A stretch of 10,965 bases of DNA from Candidatus Bathyarchaeota archaeon ex4484_135 (GTDB lineage: Archaea; Thermoproteota; Bathyarchaeia; EX4484-135): contig NJEJ01000024.1 of NCBI GenBank assembly GCA_002255025.1, forward strand, positions 1 through 10,965, read 5' to 3'. The translations under genes were made by a program, and so were the position numbers. Of this stretch, positions 1-5,889 are shown one piece after another. The stretch's first letter is position 1. Each line of letters starts with the position of its first letter. Below the pieces are notes generated by a model, which did no database searches, was not told the DNA's origin, and was given only the letters and a program-made list of their open reading frames with translations.

Positions 1-49
1 TCCCGCCAGCGGCTATCAGGGCTGAAGCGGATACCAACGGCCTGCTCAA
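1..49 (-). CDS. Possible 5' end of a minus-strand gene (truncated by window edge)
   Basis: On the minus strand a TTG at 49-47 opens a frame that reads MSRPLVSASALIAAGG to the window edge with no stop. A GAGGG Shine-Dalgarno-like motif lies at 61-57, seven bases before the TTG, and a TATA-like element (TATAAAAG, minus strand, 89-82) lies further upstream, so promoter, ribosome site and start are in the right order. Sixteen residues are too few to name the product. A small-residue run ending in AAGG can begin a nucleotidyltransferase-type domain, but that is only a thought. It could also be chance. Confidence 0.35.
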   Translation of the reverse strand, partial: MSRPLVSASALIAAGG

Positions 50-80
50 GGGAAGGCCCTCAAAATACGGTCCGGTAAAG

Positions 81-90
81 GCTTTTATAG
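81..90. promoter_or_regulatory. TATA-like element in the divergent left-hand spacer
   Basis: The sequence gcttttatag reads as TATAAAAG on the minus strand and TTTATAG on the plus strand. On the minus strand it would place transcription start near position 60, just ahead of the candidate TTG start at 49. On the plus strand it would start transcription near 112, inside the SD site of the gene at 121, so the minus reading fits slightly better. The plus-strand promoter for the gene at 121 is therefore not certain. Confidence 0.4.
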
Positions 91-120
91 CAACCTGCCG
101 AGTGAAGGAGGTGGCCAGAT

Positions 121-417
121 ATGATAATGCCGATGTTGGTCATGTGCCTCTGGTCCATAATGTATGCTGTCCTAGTGTTAGCCACGAGGATGGTGATGGC
201 CGAGGTCGAGACGAGCGAGAGGGGGATCTGGGCTCTCATCAACCTGGTCCCCGGCTCAGTGGGCCTGCTCCTCTTGTCCCTCGGCCTTTCCGCAAGGGAC
301 ATGACCCTCTTGCTGGCCTGGACCACAGCTGGCTCCTTATTGACCCTTCTTGGGCCGATTGTATTCCTCATCTCTTGGAGGAGGGAGGTCAGAAGTGGAA
401 AAGGCCCGGGGGCTTGA
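121..417 (+). CDS. Small integral membrane protein of unknown function
   Basis: A 98-residue protein. The ATG at 121 is preceded by a strong SD site, GGAGGTG at 107-113, with a 7-base gap, which makes this a credible gene. About three membrane-spanning segments are visible (roughly residues 3-23, 36-57 and 62-86), followed by a short basic tail (SWRREVRSGKGPGA) that should lie in the cytoplasm. No family is recognised and there is no catalytic motif or signal-peptide cleavage site. Its last 23 bases overlap the start of the nucleotide-sugar dehydrogenase, whose SD site lies inside this gene, so the two are probably co-transcribed and translationally coupled. A link to cell-surface glycan metabolism is inferred from context only. 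Confidence 0.65.
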   Translation: MIMPMLVMCLWSIMYAVLVLATRMVMAEVETSERGIWALINLVPGSVGLLLLSLGLSARDMTLLLAWTTAGSLLTLLGPIVFLISWRREVRSGKGPGA

Positions 418-1774
418 CGTAAGGCCCGAGGACCTAGCCGACGCGGAGAAGAGGTCTGAGTTCACCGTGTGCGTGGTGGGCCTGGGCCGGATGGGCCTCC
501 CGACGGCTTGCATTTGGGCCGACGCTGGCTTCAAGGTCGTAGGAGTCGACATAAACCCAGCTGTGGTGGAAGCCGTCAACTCAGGCAAGGCACCCTTCGA
601 GGAACCAGGTTTGAGCGAGCTCCTGGCTTCTGTCGTGAAAAAAGGCAGGCTGACGGCTACCGCGGATGCCCGAGCTGCTTCTTCTCGATCAGATGTCATA
701 AAGATAATAACTCCGACGCCCGTCGGGCCCGATGGGAGGCCAGACTACAGCCCCGTAAAGAAGGCATGTATTGAGGTCGGGTTCGGGCTGAGGCCTGGCT
801 CCCTCGTGGTGGTGGAGAGCACGGTCGGTCCGGGTATCACGGAGGGCCTGCTTAAAGAGGCCCTGGAGAAGGCCTCAGGCCTCAAGGCTGGCGAAGATTT
901 CGGCCTGGCTTACAGCCCCATAAGGGCGACGAGCGGCAGGGTCCTCAGGGACCTAGTGGAGTACCCAAGGGTCTTAGGTGCCATAAACGAGCGTAGCCTC
1001 GAGGCCGCCAAGGCCTTCTTCTCGGCCGTGGTGAAGGGCGGCGTTGTGGCTGTCCCAGACATGAGGACGGCTGAACTCACCAAGTTGGCCGAGAACTTCT
1101 ACAGGCAGGTCGTCCTCTCCGTGACGAACGAGCTGGCCATCCTATGCGAGAAGGTAGGCGTGGACTTCTACGAGGTAGCTCGGGCGGCCAACACGCAGCC
1201 CTACTGCCGTCTCTTGAGGCCCGGCCTAGTAGGAGGCCACTTGCCTAAGGACTTACAGCTCTTCATAGCTGAGGCAGAAGAGGCCGGTGCCGAACTCAGG
1301 CTGGGCAAGGCCGCCAAGAAGGTAAACGACAAACTGGTTAAGCACGTCCTCAAGTTGGTCAGGGAAGCCCTCAGGGATTGCGGGAAGAGCCTGAGGAGGG
1401 CCAAGGTAGCTGTCTTAGGCATAAGCTACAAGCCAAACGTGAAGAACCCCAAGGGCTCCAGGTCCCTAGAGCTGGTGAGAGAGCTTGAAAAACGCTGCAG
1501 GACCGTGGTGGCCTACGACCCGTTCTATACGAAGCAGGAAATGGAGGAGTTAGGCTACCCGGCAGCCTCCAGCCTGACAGAGGCCCTCAGCGGTGCAGAC
1601 TGCATAATCATGGCTGTTGGGCACTCGAGGTTTAAGGAGCTAGACCTCAGGACGCTGAAGGACCTGACGGCCCGTAAGGCGGCCATAGTAGATGCGGCTG
1701 GCGTAGTAGAGCCAGGTAAAGCGAGGGAACACGGCTTCGCCTACAGGGGGTTCGGGAGAGCACACCGGCCGTGA
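395..1774 (+). CDS. UDP-glucose/GDP-mannose dehydrogenase family protein with altered active site
   Basis: A protein of about 459 residues with the three-part layout of NAD-dependent nucleotide-sugar 6-dehydrogenases (Ugd/WecC type). The N-terminal Rossmann domain has GLGRMG at about residues 29-34 and VVGVDIN after it. The central domain has STVGPG (about 142-147) and AELTKLAEN with the conserved Lys near 230. The C-terminal UDP-binding domain starts with VAVLGISYKPN near 338. The GTG at 395 is chosen because GGAGGT at 384-389 sits five bases upstream; an in-frame ATG at 350 has no SD site and only adds non-conserved residues. Two catalytic positions are unusual. The usual GGxCxPxD motif reads GGHLPKD (about 280-286), without the cysteine, and the usual YSPE reads YSPIR (about 173-177), without the glutamate. 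The fold call is secure, but substrate and full 4-electron oxidation are not. It shares a transcript with the overlapping small membrane protein. Confidence 0.9.
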   Translation: MEKARGLDVRPEDLADAEKRSEFTVCVVGLGRMGLPTACIWADAGFKVVGVDINPAVVEAVNSGKAPFEEPGLSELLASVVKKGRLTATADARAASSRSDVIKIITPTPVGPDGRPDYSPVKKACIEVGFGLRPGSLVVVESTVGPGITEGLLKEALEKASGLKAGEDFGLAYSPIRATSGRVLRDLVEYPRVLGAINERSLEAAKAFFSAVVKGGVVAVPDMRTAELTKLAENFYRQVVLSVTNELAILCEKVGVDFYEVARAANTQPYCRLLRPGLVGGHLPKDLQLFIAEAEEAGAELRLGKAAKKVNDKLVKHVLKLVREALRDCGKSLRRAKVAVLGISYKPNVKNPKGSRSLELVRELEKRCRTVVAYDPFYTKQEMEELGYPAASSLTEALSGADCIIMAVGHSRFKELDLRTLKDLTARKAAIVDAAGVVEPGKAREHGFAYRGFGRAHRP

Positions 1775-1816
1775 AGAACGGGCACTAGGCATCTGAGTCG
1801 TGCCGCACGGGCGGGA

Positions 1817-1840
1817 AAAGGTTAATACCGGTCCTCCGGT
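1817..1840 (+). promoter_or_regulatory. tRNA-Gln promoter region with a palindrome
   Basis: An A/T-rich element (aaaggttaata, 1817-1827) lies about 30-38 bases before the tRNA, as expected for an archaeal TATA box giving a short leader. Directly after it is a perfect inverted repeat, ACCGG-TCCT-CCGGT (1827-1840), which would fall between the TATA box and the transcription start. Its role is unknown. Confidence 0.5.
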
Positions 1841-1855
1841 TTCTCCCGAGCGAGG

Positions 1856-1930
1856 AGCCCGGTGGTGTAGCGGAAGCATGGCGGGCTTTGGCCCCGCCGG
1901 TCGTGGGTTCGAATCCCACCCGGGCTACCA
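1856..1930 (+). tRNA. tRNA-Gln (anticodon UUG)
   Basis: A complete, intron-free cloverleaf of 75 bases. The acceptor stem AGCCCGG (1856-1862) pairs fully with CCGGGCT (1920-1926), the D stem is GTGT/GCAT with two wobble pairs, the anticodon stem is GCGGG/CCCGC, and the T stem is GTGGG/CCCAC around the loop TTCGAAT. The 7-base anticodon loop CTTTGGC places TTG at 1888-1890, which decodes CAA (and CAG by wobble), hence glutamine. The discriminator base is A, and CCA is encoded at 1928-1930. The first pair is A1-U72, as in archaeal tRNA-Gln. Archaea usually charge this tRNA by the Glu-tRNA amidotransferase (GatDE) route; that gene is not in this window. Confidence 0.96.
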
Positions 1931-2146
1931 TTCCTCCAACTTCCATCTATGCCCTAGAGCATGTTCAAGAGCTACCAGAAGCCTAAGAGAGAGTCAAGGG
2001 TAGCAGCGGTTCCTTCTTCTGCTCTGCTAGATACAGGAGCATGTTCATCGATGAGATGGGAAAGGCTTATCAAAATTGAGTGCTCTCTCCTGCTGAGCTG
2101 CCTTAGACGAAGTCAAGTTGCTCTTGCGTGCCTGAGAGCCTTGAGA
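1931..2146. other. Gene-free convergent spacer with repeats and potential hairpins
   Basis: The 216 bases between tRNA-Gln and the 3' end of rpl6 hold no credible gene and are about 49% GC, clearly lower than the flanking genes. They contain an 11-bp direct repeat, GAGCATGTTCA, at 1957-1967 and 2037-2047. There are inverted repeats GCTACC/GGTAGC (1971-1976 with 1999-2004) and TAGCAG/CTGCTA (2001-2006 with 2024-2029), which compete for the same bases. A nested stem structure spans 2082-2139 (GCTCTC with GAGAGC outside, GAGC with GCTC and a GAC-GAA-GTC hairpin inside). Possible readings are an rpl6 3' UTR or termination region, an unrecognised small RNA, or decayed sequence next to a tRNA. None is proven. 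Confidence 0.5.
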
Positions 2147-2686
2147 TTACATGCCTACTTGCTTCTCGTAGATGTATATGCCATCTAGGAAGACCCTGAT
2201 GTCCTTGCCCTTCACCTTCGTGGCCTGTTCTATGTTGGCTGCCGTCTGCCCTACGGCCTCTATGTCTATGCCCTTCACTATCACGTCCTCCTTCGTCACC
2301 TCGACCTTCACGCCCGGCACTATCTTGGCTATCCTGGGTGCCCTCTCGCCCAAGAAGTTCCTTATGACGACCTTATCACCTTCGACGCTCACCTGTATGG
2401 GGAAGTGCGTGAAGACTATCTTCATCTTGTACGTGAAGCCCTTGGTGACGCCCGTTATCATGTTCTTTATGTGGGATGCCACCGTGCCTATCATGGCTCT
2501 CTCGCGTTTCTTCGGCCAGTAGGCTTCCACTATCACCTTATTGCCATCGAGCCTTATCTCCACGGGTGCGTGGGAGAAATTCCTGGTCAGCGTGCCCAGA
2601 GGCCCCTTCACGGTCACGACCTTACCTTTGACCTCTACTTGGACCTCGTCGGGTATTTCGACCGTCCTGAACTCCCTATAGGCCAT
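2147..2686 (-). CDS. rpl6: 50S ribosomal protein L6 (uL6)
   Basis: A 179-residue protein of normal length for archaeal uL6, which binds 23S rRNA near the GTPase-associated centre of the large subunit. It shows the two-repeat plan: an N-terminal part with VEIPDEVQVEVKGKVVTVKG and a conserved KKRERAMIGT region, then a second domain with FPIQVSVEGDKVVIRNFLGE, ending YIYEKQ. The ATG at 2686 is chosen over the in-frame GTG nine bases upstream because GGAGGTG lies six bases before the ATG and itself contains that GTG. It follows rps8 by 21 bases and must share its transcript. The genes usually found next, rpl32e and rpl19e, are absent; the spacer and a convergent tRNA gene follow instead. Confidence 0.96.
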   Translation of the reverse strand: MAYREFRTVEIPDEVQVEVKGKVVTVKGPLGTLTRNFSHAPVEIRLDGNKVIVEAYWPKKRERAMIGTVASHIKNMITGVTKGFTYKMKIVFTHFPIQVSVEGDKVVIRNFLGERAPRIAKIVPGVKVEVTKEDVIVKGIDIEAVGQTAANIEQATKVKGKDIRVFLDGIYIYEKQVGM

Positions 2687-2707
2687 AATGGCCACCTCCC
2701 CACGGCC

Positions 2708-3100
2708 TCAATACACGTATGCTACTAAGCGGCCTCCTATGCCCCTCTTCTTGGCCTCATGGTGGGACATGACGCCCTGGGGCGTAGAGACTATGAGGAT
2801 GCCTATGTCGCGGGCCGGGAGGTAACGCTTCTCCCATTCCTCGAACTCGTCCTTGCGGACCGGGAACCTGGGCTTTATGGCACCGCACTTGTTGATCCGG
2901 CCGAGGAGTTGGACCCTGAACTTGCCAGCCCGGCCATCATCTATGTACTCGAACTCCCCTATGTAACCGTATTTCTGCATGACCTTCAATATGGCACCGA
3001 GTAGCTTAGAGGCCGGGCATATCACGACCTCTTTCTTCCGGACCATCTCCGCGTTCTTTATGGCCGTCAAGCCGTTGGCCACCGGGTCCAACATGACCAT
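2708..3100 (-). CDS. rps8: 30S ribosomal protein S8 (uS8)
   Basis: A 130-residue protein of exactly the usual archaeal uS8 length. It begins MVMLDPVANGLTAIKNAE and ends with the family signature STPQGVMSHHEAKKRGIGG near the C-terminus; the protein binds helix 21 of 16S rRNA early in small-subunit assembly. The ATG at 3100 is preferred to an in-frame GTG at 3109 because it matches the family start and because AGGTG (3111-3107) lies six bases before it as an SD site. It is the first gene of a two-gene operon with rpl6 and has its own TATA box at 3131-3140. The usual upstream neighbour rps14 is not present. Confidence 0.96.
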   Translation of the reverse strand: MVMLDPVANGLTAIKNAEMVRKKEVVICPASKLLGAILKVMQKYGYIGEFEYIDDGRAGKFRVQLLGRINKCGAIKPRFPVRKDEFEEWEKRYLPARDIGILIVSTPQGVMSHHEAKKRGIGGRLVAYVY

Positions 3101-3130
3101 TTTCAGCACCTTGCCCTAAGCGGGCGAGGC

Positions 3131-3140
3131 ACTATATAAG
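3131..3140 (-). promoter_or_regulatory. TATA box of the rps8-rpl6 operon
   Basis: The minus-strand sequence CTTATATAGT is a near-ideal archaeal TATA box. Counting about 26 bases downstream gives a transcription start near 3110, leaving a leader of about ten bases that contains the AGGTG site and then the ATG at 3100. The spacing supports direct transcription of rps8 from here, so this pair is not the tail of a longer ribosomal operon. Confidence 0.7.
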
Positions 3141-3191
3141 CATTTTAAGCGGGAAGAGAAGCCCGATACTCTCATCTCCTCTTAAGACTCT

Positions 3192-3208
3192 TGTATAAAA
3201 ACGGGGGA
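3192..3208 (+). promoter_or_regulatory. TATA-like and SD-like elements before the membrane protein gene
   Basis: The plus strand has TGTATAAAAA at 3192-3201, then GGGGG at 3203-3207, five bases before the ATG at 3213. The two signals conflict. The G-run favours translation from 3213, but a start site about 26 bases after this TATA box would fall near 3222, inside the gene. That would instead suit a leaderless message starting at the next in-frame ATG, 3231. Confidence 0.4.
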
Positions 3209-3212
3209 ATGT

Positions 3213-4598
3213 ATGGCTGAGACAGAGAGAATGCTCAACACGATAGCAAGTTATAACAGATCGGTGGGCTTCATATCAATATTCGTCCTCACGATAGCCA
3301 TATCCTCCATCGTGTCCCTGGCCGTGTTCCTGGGAATCGAGCCCACCGCCACGGTCCTCTTCTGGATCCTACTGCCCCCCTGGCTGGTGTTGGTAACAGA
3401 TGCATTCTTGCTCTTCCTAGACCCGCTGCTGATGGAGCATTACCTCGAGGAACTCATGGCCGAGAAGAGGAAGAGCGGCCTCCCAGTGGACGCCCTCAAG
3501 GGCGTGAGGTCCATAGAGGAGATGGCCCGGTACGAGCTGAAGTACTCGGGCATAATACTGCTGATGGCTTCTCTTTCCTTCCTTATGTTCCTCGCCGGGG
3601 TCACGTGGTCCGTCCTCTGCCTCCACCTATCCATGATACTCGTGCTGCTCCTCCTGGCCTTCACCTCGATAGGCAAGAGGAAGTACTACTACGGGCCTGA
3701 CGAGATACTAGAGGCCTACGAACCCGAGGTCAGCCCTGTCGTGCTCAAATCGGTCATCTACGATTTCCTCAGCTACGTGCTTGACCCCTTCACCAGGCTC
3801 AAGCTGGACGAGTTCAAGGCCTTCGTGAACGAGCGTAGGAAGCCAGAACTCAGCTTCGGCGATGTCATAAGCAAGATGTTCTTCCTCATGTACTTGAGGG
3901 AGCAAGGTACGATAAATGATGAAGTCGTGAAAGCAGAGCTCGAGGAAGTACTGAAGGACCCATCCCACGTGGAAGAGATAGGGACACACCCGGTATTGGG
4001 CTTCAGGTACCTGAGGAAGCTCATAAGCAGGGGTAGGAGGCTCGTCAAGTCCTTCTTCATCCTCTTGGATAGGCTTTACGTGGACGTGTACGACAACCTG
4101 CCTGAGTTCAGGGGGAAGGAGCTGTATGCCGATTTTGAAGCCGATAGAGACGTGGAGGTAGGTTCGACATGCAATGCACTCGTGCTCCTTTACAACAACC
4201 TGCCCGTGGAGAAAAAGGCCCGGATCTACTACGAGGCAGAAGGATTTGAGCCGAGCTTCGGCTCCTTCCTGATAACGCTCCCCGAGAGAGATTTCGAGCT
4301 CCCAGAGCGGGATAGGCTCCCGGTCCATGACAGGGAGGCACCGGACACAGGAGATGTGGTAGGCTTGGTCTCCAGGGTGCTGGATGACGCACGCGTCGTG
4401 TGGTTGCCCCTAGTGGCCCGTGATGTAGGCGTGAGGAACATAAGCGTGGTAGTCGAGGACGAGGACGGCACGGTGCTCTACGGCGAGTCCCATAAGGTGT
4501 GCGTGCATTACAGCCTGACCAGCGTACTCAGGGCCCTATTAGGCTACGTAGGCCCAGCGGCAGGGCTCATCTCCTACGTGCTCCGGATACTGATATAG
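3213..4598 (+). CDS. Membrane protein of unknown function with a large soluble C-terminal region
   Basis: A 461-residue protein that I do not recognise. Four membrane-spanning segments are visible in two hairpins (about residues 18-40 and 46-69, then 112-132 and 133-153), separated by a charged loop (HYLEELMAEKRKSG). After the basic SIGKRKYYY comes a charged, mostly helical region (about 160-295). Residues 300-433 look beta-rich, with alternating hydrophobic strands such as NALVLLYNNLP and ISVVVEDEDGTVLYGE. The last 25 residues are again hydrophobic and could form a fifth segment or an amphipathic helix. The basic residues after segment four suggest that the large region is cytoplasmic, although a beta-sandwich could also be outside if the topology is reversed. 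The gene stands alone, divergent from rps8-rpl6, and ends one base from the convergent aminotransferase. Start 3213 has a GGGGG site five bases upstream; 3231 is an alternative. Confidence 0.85.
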   Translation: MAETERMLNTIASYNRSVGFISIFVLTIAISSIVSLAVFLGIEPTATVLFWILLPPWLVLVTDAFLLFLDPLLMEHYLEELMAEKRKSGLPVDALKGVRSIEEMARYELKYSGIILLMASLSFLMFLAGVTWSVLCLHLSMILVLLLLAFTSIGKRKYYYGPDEILEAYEPEVSPVVLKSVIYDFLSYVLDPFTRLKLDEFKAFVNERRKPELSFGDVISKMFFLMYLREQGTINDEVVKAELEEVLKDPSHVEEIGTHPVLGFRYLRKLISRGRRLVKSFFILLDRLYVDVYDNLPEFRGKELYADFEADRDVEVGSTCNALVLLYNNLPVEKKARIYYEAEGFEPSFGSFLITLPERDFELPERDRLPVHDREAPDTGDVVGLVSRVLDDARVVWLPLVARDVGVRNISVVVEDEDGTVLYGESHKVCVHYSLTSVLRALLGYVGPAAGLISYVLRILI

Positions 4599-4599
4599 G

Positions 4600-5829
4600 T
4601 CAGGAGCCGATGAACTCCTTGATCCTCTCCATGGCCTCCGTTATGAGCTCTGGCGTCTGGACCACTGGTGCATAAGAGAGCCTTATCCATCCTTCCATGC
4701 CGAAGTCCTTCCCGGGCGTCAGGGCCACCTGGACCCCGTCTAACAGCTTGCGGCAGAACGCTTTTGAATTGGGCTCGTAGGCTGAGGCATCAAAGAAGAC
4801 GTAGAAGCCTCCCTGGGGCTCTAGGGGCACGGCCTTGGGCATGGCTTCCTGGAGGGCCTCAAAAGTCATCTTGGCTACCTCGGCGTACTTCTTCCGTCCC
4901 TCGTCGTAGAAGGCCCTCAGGTCCTTTAGGTTCTCATCGCTCGAGAAGGCCCTTATGATTATCTTCTGGACCAAGGTGCTCGGGCAGAGGGTCCTAGCCT
5001 GTTCTACAGCGTTCACGGCCCCTACCAGACCCGCATCAGCTATGGCGTAGGCTAGCCTCCAGCCGGGGGCCCTCAGCTCCTTGGAGAAAGTGCACATCAA
5101 TATCTCGTTCTCCCTCCTCGGCCTAGAGAAGTAGGAGGGCTCGCGGCTGAAGCAGAAGGCCCTGTAGGCCAGGTCGACCATGACCCAGACGCCTTTCTCC
5201 TCCGCCACATCTAAGACGCCCTCTAAGGTGTCCTCGGACATGATCATGCTGTCTGGGTTGCCGGGCGTCGTGATTATGACCAGCCTGGTCCTGTCCGTTA
5301 TGAGGTCCGATAGCTCTCCGGGGTCGGGCTCGTACTCGTGGTCCTTTACCACGGGCCACCATTTCACCTTGAAGGTTAGCAGCCCTTCTACCTCGGCCTG
5401 ACGCTTGTAGTTCAGGTAGCCGGGGCAGGTCAGTATGAGCTCGTCCCTCGGGTCCATGCAGGCCAACATGAAGGCTGCCGTCAGCTCCGTGCTGCCGGCA
5501 CCGGCTATGATGGCGTCTTCACCTTCCCTCACGGGCCTCTTCCAGACGGCCTCCTCGTACCTCACTATGGCTTCTATGAGGTCTGGCTCGCCCTTCGTCG
5601 GCCCGTAGCGGGCCGATAAGTTGAAGGCTCCCTCATCCTCGACTATCTCCTTGAGGGCCTTCCTGAGCACGGGCGGTGGAGGGTCCTGAGGCCATCCGCC
5701 AGCTAGGTATATGAGCTTCCTCGGGTACTTCTCAGGGTGCTTCTCGAAGTCAGCTACTATGGTCATTATCTCCCTTATGGCACTTGGGTTCTCGACCGCG
5801 TACCTGCCGACCTTCGATATGTGAGGCAT
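4600..5829 (-). CDS. PLP-dependent class I/II aminotransferase (aspartate-aminotransferase-like)
   Basis: A fold-type I aminotransferase of 409 residues that moves an amino group between an amino acid and a 2-oxoacid in the cytoplasm. Visible active-site elements are: Tyr near residue 75 (SARYGPTKGEP), the Asn of TPGNPDS near 191, Asp near 219 and Tyr near 222 in VDLAYRAF, the PLP-binding Lys near 250 in TFSKEL, Arg near 258 in PGWRLAY, and the substrate-carboxylate Arg near 383 in IRLSYA. The donor specificity cannot be read; aspartate, alanine, aromatic or 2-aminoadipate are all possible. A longer frame from TTG 5877 exists, but the ATG at 5829 follows GGTGGG closely and lies about 35 bases after the centre of a TATA box, which makes it the better start. 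The gene is convergent with the upstream membrane protein, with one base between the stops. Confidence 0.92.
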   Translation of the reverse strand: MPHISKVGRYAVENPSAIREIMTIVADFEKHPEKYPRKLIYLAGGWPQDPPPPVLRKALKEIVEDEGAFNLSARYGPTKGEPDLIEAIVRYEEAVWKRPVREGEDAIIAGAGSTELTAAFMLACMDPRDELILTCPGYLNYKRQAEVEGLLTFKVKWWPVVKDHEYEPDPGELSDLITDRTRLVIITTPGNPDSMIMSEDTLEGVLDVAEEKGVWVMVDLAYRAFCFSREPSYFSRPRRENEILMCTFSKELRAPGWRLAYAIADAGLVGAVNAVEQARTLCPSTLVQKIIIRAFSSDENLKDLRAFYDEGRKKYAEVAKMTFEALQEAMPKAVPLEPQGGFYVFFDASAYEPNSKAFCRKLLDGVQVALTPGKDFGMEGWIRLSYAPVVQTPELITEAMERIKEFIGS

Positions 5830-5857
5830 TTTCCCACCGCTGACCGGGTGCCCGGGC

Positions 5858-5869
5858 TTTAAATTAAAG
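5858..5869 (-). promoter_or_regulatory. TATA box of the aminotransferase gene
   Basis: The minus strand reads CTTTAATTTAAAG-like sequence across these positions in an otherwise GC-rich 60-bp gap. A start about 26 bases downstream falls near 5838, leaving a leader of roughly nine bases with GGTGGG just before the ATG at 5829. This argues that the aminotransferase is transcribed on its own rather than from the MFS gene. Confidence 0.6.
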
Positions 5870-5889
5870 TTGCCCAAGGATATGCGGGA

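Noticed and set aside
350..394. N-terminal extension of the sugar dehydrogenase from ATG 350
   Set aside because: No SD site, the added 15 residues are not conserved, and the GTG at 395 has GGAGGT five bases upstream.
2..422. Plus-strand frame open from the window edge to 422
   Set aside because: It overlaps the better supported 98-residue gene with a strong SD site, and its predicted peptide is rich in Pro, Gly, His and Arg with no family resemblance.
1775..1816. Hairpin GGCAC/GTGCC after the dehydrogenase as a terminator
   Set aside because: Only five base pairs with a 14-base loop and no T-run; archaeal termination depends mainly on T-rich tracts.
2041..2100. Possible C/D box guide RNA (GATGAGA near 2050, CTGA near 2092)
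   Set aside because: The C-box match is imperfect, no matching C'/D' pair or terminal stem is visible, so it does not meet the pattern.
1856..2146. Integrated element at the tRNA-Gln 3' end
   Set aside because: No second copy of the tRNA 3' end, integrase gene or mobile-element gene is present in the window.
1961..2188. A 75-codon plus-strand frame in the spacer after tRNA-Gln
   Set aside because: No SD site or promoter, unlikely composition, and it runs into the opposite end of rpl6; read as chance.
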